A stretch of 64,000 nt of DNA from Saprospiraceae bacterium. GTDB lineage: Bacteria > Bacteroidota > Bacteroidia > Chitinophagales > Saprospiraceae. Shown one piece after another: positions 61,668 through 64,000 of the stretch; position 1 is the stretch's first letter; each line of letters opens with the position of its first letter. A program made the translations under genes and the position numbers. Below the pieces are notes generated by a model. It ran no database searches. It was not told the DNA's origin and saw nothing but the letters and a program-made list of their open reading frames with translations. The stretch lies in NCBI GenBank assembly GCA_028279185.1, contig JANQSS010000019.1, positions 124,001-188,000 on the forward strand, given 5' to 3'.

Positions 61668-61994
61668 ACGATCGATTGGAATGGGTTTTTGACTTTCTAC
61701 AGGCCTCCAGGCAACCGATTGGCCCACTTACTGCGTATTCAAGGTGTCTTATGATCCTAAATGTCGTTTTATATTCCACTTTCAATTTTCATTTTTTTTT
61801 GAACAAAAATGATCGTTCAGAACAACAAGTGGTTGAAAAACGCCGTTTTATAGGCCATAAAGTCACAAAAAGGAGTCTGAAAGTAGATTAAATCTTAATA
61901 AGGCTTGGTTTTGTTTAACAAGTTTTGTATTTTTGTTTAACTCACTGAAAAGGACGATTTACCATAAACGGTCTTTTCGCAAAAATCTTTGATT
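61668..61994 (+). other. Intergenic region carrying the sigma factor promoter
   Basis: About 325 nt after the AMP nucleosidase gene. An open frame at 61676-61891 has no plausible protein character. The right half carries the promoter and direct repeats of the ECF sigma gene; nothing else was seen. Confidence 0.5.
61905..61935 (+). promoter_or_regulatory. Promoter with direct repeat for the ECF sigma gene
   Basis: TTG (61905-61907), 20-nt spacer and TATTTTTG (61928-61935) form a -33/-7 pair. An 11-bp direct repeat TTTTGTTTAAC (61909-61919 and 61931-61941), spaced 22 bp, overlaps the -7 element, which suggests a regulator site on one DNA face. Confidence 0.6.
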
Positions 61995-62537
61995 ATGTCC
62001 GCCATTGAATTCAATGAAAAGTTAGATGAATTGACCCATGTGCTGCGCTCCTTTGCGATGAACTTGACCAAGAATCAGGAGAATGCAAACGACTTATATC
62101 AAGAGACGGCATTTCGGGCTTTGACGAATAGAGATAAGTTTAGACCTGGGACCAACTTCAAAGCCTGGATGTTTACCATTATGAAGAACATCTTCATCAA
62201 TAACTACCGCAAAAGAATGAAGGCGTCGACTATATTTGACTCGACGGACAATATGTACTTCATCAATTCAGGGAGTATCATGATAGGCAATGATGCCGAA
62301 TCAAATATTCTTATCGATGAATTACATCGCATGATTGCCTCCTTGGACGATAGCATACGTATCCCTTTTGAAATGCACTTTGAAGGGTTTAAATATCAAG
62401 AAATTGCCGATGAGTTTGACCTTCCGTTAGGCACGGTAAAAAGCAGAATATTTTTTGCACGGAAGGAATTGAAAGAAATGATTGTTGCCAGATATGGAGA
62501 TGCAATTAAATCCCCAAAACTCAAACAGGCAGGATAA
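61995..62537 (+). CDS. ECF-family RNA polymerase sigma factor
   Basis: A 180-residue sigma factor from the ATG at 61995 (TTG at 61989 adds two codons). Region 2 is visible in LRSFAMNLTKNQENANDLYQ and KFRPGTNFKAWMFTIMKNIF, and region 4 in LDDSIRIPFEMHFEGFKYQE with IADEFDLPLGTVKSRIFFAR. This is the widespread Bacteroidota ECF type with the GTNFKAW signature. The minus-strand membrane protein at 63662 may relate to it, but a glutaminase intervenes. It has its own promoter, and its 3' end is followed by the long inverted repeat at 62578-62638. Confidence 0.94.
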   Translation: MSAIEFNEKLDELTHVLRSFAMNLTKNQENANDLYQETAFRALTNRDKFRPGTNFKAWMFTIMKNIFINNYRKRMKASTIFDSTDNMYFINSGSIMIGNDAESNILIDELHRMIASLDDSIRIPFEMHFEGFKYQEIADEFDLPLGTVKSRIFFARKELKEMIVARYGDAIKSPKLKQAG

Positions 62538-62577
62538 ATACTTCATAGAAAGAGGGTGGTCTGGGGGAATTACTAAC

Positions 62578-62638
62578 TACTACATCATCTATTTTTTGAG
62601 CTTCTGTTAAAAAAGCTCAAAAAATAGATGATGTAGTA
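62578..62638. repeat. 26-bp perfect inverted repeat at the 3' end of the glutaminase gene
   Basis: Arms 62578-62603 and 62613-62638 are fully complementary (26 of 26) around a 9-nt loop. The right arm contains the last codons and stop of the glutaminase gene, so the left arm is an inverted copy of that gene end. No T-run follows either arm, and the stem is far longer than a normal terminator, though it may still stop both convergent transcripts. Confidence 0.8.
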
Positions 62639-63543
62639 ATTGTAGTAAAAAGTTCTAAAAACTTCATACCTCTGTTTGAGTTTCCTTTTTTATTTAATTT
62701 AGGACTCCAAACAGCAATAACATATTCATTTGGATGAATAGCCAGTATTCCTCCGCCAACACCGCTTTTTCCTGGTAAGCCAACTCTAAAGGAAAACTCT
62801 CCGGACTCATCGTAGAAACCACATGTTTGCAAAATTGCATTAATCCTTTTTGCTTGGCTTACATTCAGAATTTGTTCATTGTCAGCTGTTCTAAACTTAT
62901 CATTAACAAGATACATAAATGTTCGAGTCAACTCCTGACATGTCAATTCGATAGAACACATGTTAAAGTAAAAGTCGAGTACGTCCGTGGGGTCATTTTC
63001 GAGGTTTTCAAAAGATTTTATAAAATGGCAAAGTGCCGCATTACGATAACCAACCGACTTTTCAGAATTGGCGATGGATTTGGAATAAGTAATATTGTTA
63101 TTCACACATATCTTTCGTATAAAGTCTAATAAATCACTATTGGCATCATCACAATGACTAATCAACAAATCACATATTACCATTGCTCCGGCATTGATTA
63201 ATGGATTACGAGGGATTCCGTTATCTGTTTCTAATTGTACCAAGGAATTGAATGAACTGCCAGAAGGTTCGACACCGACTCTTTTCCAGAGTTTATCACC
63301 TAACTTTTTATAGGCAAGGCTTAGAGAAAGCACCTTAGATATGCTCTGAATCGAAAACTTAGTTTGCCAGTCGCCAATTCCAAACTCTTCTTCATCCACA
63401 GTTTTTAGACAAACACCAAATTTATCGGGGTCTACTTTTGACAACTCAGGTATATAACTTGCTACCTCTCCAACGTTTTCTTCATTTTTAATTCTATGAT
63501 AAATGTCAACAATCGCTTTTTGATAGTTTGTCCTACTGTTCAT
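62617..63543 (-). CDS. glsA: Glutaminase
   Basis: A 308-residue serine-dependent beta-lactamase-fold glutaminase. The catalytic Ser-x-x-Lys is in KFSIQSISKVLSLSLAYK (Ser67, Lys70); ETDNGIPRNPLINAGAMVIC, ANSEKSVGYRN and the closing GLPGKSGVGGGILAIHPNEY are the family hallmarks. It hydrolyses glutamine to glutamate and ammonia. It lies alone between an ECF sigma factor and a membrane protein on the minus strand. Its 3' end is duplicated as an inverted repeat, hinting at a rearrangement or insertion here. Confidence 0.95.
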   Translation of the reverse strand: MNSRTNYQKAIVDIYHRIKNEENVGEVASYIPELSKVDPDKFGVCLKTVDEEEFGIGDWQTKFSIQSISKVLSLSLAYKKLGDKLWKRVGVEPSGSSFNSLVQLETDNGIPRNPLINAGAMVICDLLISHCDDANSDLLDFIRKICVNNNITYSKSIANSEKSVGYRNAALCHFIKSFENLENDPTDVLDFYFNMCSIELTCQELTRTFMYLVNDKFRTADNEQILNVSQAKRINAILQTCGFYDESGEFSFRVGLPGKSGVGGGILAIHPNEYVIAVWSPKLNKKGNSNRGMKFLELFTTITTSSIF

Positions 63544-63661
63544 ATCTGATTCAATATACCTTTGACCTTTAACTTGTGATAACCTTAAGGTAGTTAATTT
63601 CCGTTTTACAATTCGGGAGGTTGACTCTAATCTGAAGGAGGCGATTAAGCTTGTACATGTA

Positions 63662-64000
63662 TTACATTTCCACGATTAGAGCTTCCGGATAAGCATCCTC
63701 CGCTAACGGTACACCTTTTATTTGATCCGCTTTCATAAATTCTACATCAGGAGTGCTACGGTTAGTTATCGCTTGCGAGAATAAAAAATAGCAACATGCA
63801 CATGTTAAAATAACGGCGGCAGCACATTGATAAAATGGCACGGGTCGAAATAGAAGAGAAGATGATCTATTCGGTTTAACGACCTTAATTTTAGCACGGG
63901 GATCAACAGGGATGGACGCATCCAACGATCGAACGCTTCTGATAATATCTGCATAGTTCATATAATCTTCGGCTGTCATATACGCCATGCATAATTCTTT
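63662..64000 (-). CDS. Hypothetical single-pass membrane protein, possibly partial
   Basis: At least 108 residues; the frame stays open from ATG 63988 to the window edge (adding KELC), so the 5' end may be missing. The visible part has a soluble helix (TAEDYMNYADIIRSVRSLDA), the Pro/Lys-rich DPRAKIKVVKPNRSSS, one membrane helix (YQCAAAVILTCACCYFLF) and a short periplasmic tail with DVEFMKADQIKGVPLAEDAY. This topology (cytosolic helices, one membrane segment, short tail) resembles anti-sigma-like proteins next to ECF sigma factors, but no zinc-binding motif is in view. Family not recognised. Confidence 0.55.
   Translation of the reverse strand, partial: KELCMAYMTAEDYMNYADIIRSVRSLDASIPVDPRAKIKVVKPNRSSSLLFRPVPFYQCAAAVILTCACCYFLFSQAITNRSTPDVEFMKADQIKGVPLAEDAYPEALIVEM

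Noticed and set aside
61676-61891. 71-codon plus-strand open frame after the AMP nucleosidase
   Set aside because: Lacks domain features and ends just before the sigma promoter; likely chance.

Overview
The window (about 40% G+C by eye) comes from a member of the Bacteroidota, most likely a marine or aquatic Saprospiria-type bacterium. The evidence is: five very large secreted proteins ending in type IX secretion (T9SS) sorting domains; LytS/LytTR and ECF-sigma regulation; the short Bacteroidota-type AMP nucleosidase; and promoters of the TTTG / TAnnTTTG (-33/-7) form with few Shine-Dalgarno sequences. The class-level assignment is inference. No rRNA, tRNA, CRISPR array or insertion sequence was recognised.

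Layout. 0-1.2 kb: 5' end of recA, then two tandem ssb genes, all on the minus strand. 1.7-5.1 kb: a SAM methyltransferase - diacylglycerol kinase - small membrane protein - AraC regulator run with translational overlaps, then a VOC protein. 5.2-28.6 kb: mostly surface and secreted functions (leucine-rich T9SS protein, deiminase lipoprotein, 13-repeat SprB-like adhesin, reprolysin-like metalloprotease, beta-propeller protein), interspersed with a LytS/LytTR two-component pair, small NTF2-like and DUF genes, a hydrolase-OsmC fusion, a RES/Xre toxin-antitoxin pair and a SulP transporter. 28.7-38 kb: TetR regulator, PLP decarboxylase, SPFH protein with an Arc-type partner, tandem PPK2 polyphosphate kinases, GNAT, flippase, uvrC.

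38-52.8 kb is the most unusual region. A four-gene minus-strand operon encodes a CHAT protease, an nSTAND1-type P-loop NTPase with a transmembrane segment, an ATP/ADP-translocase-like/HEAT-repeat membrane protein and a free-standing cyclic-nucleotide-binding domain. It is divergent from two caspase-like genes: caspase-TM-FISUMP and caspase-alpha/beta hydrolase. A class III nucleotide cyclase with a TolB-like/TPR region lies just beyond. All protease and P-loop catalytic residues are present. I infer a membrane-associated, NTP-gated protease conflict or programmed-death system, possibly tuned by a cyclic nucleotide.

52.8-64 kb: a non-coding stretch with long-range pairing, small membrane proteins, a pterin-4a-carbinolamine dehydratase behind a 24-bp perfect palindrome, an SH3/NlpC lipoprotein, a cupredoxin plus six-CHRD secreted protein, methylmalonyl-CoA epimerase, AMP nucleosidase, an ECF sigma factor, a glutaminase whose 3' end is mirrored by a 26-bp inverted repeat, and a membrane protein that may run off the window edge.
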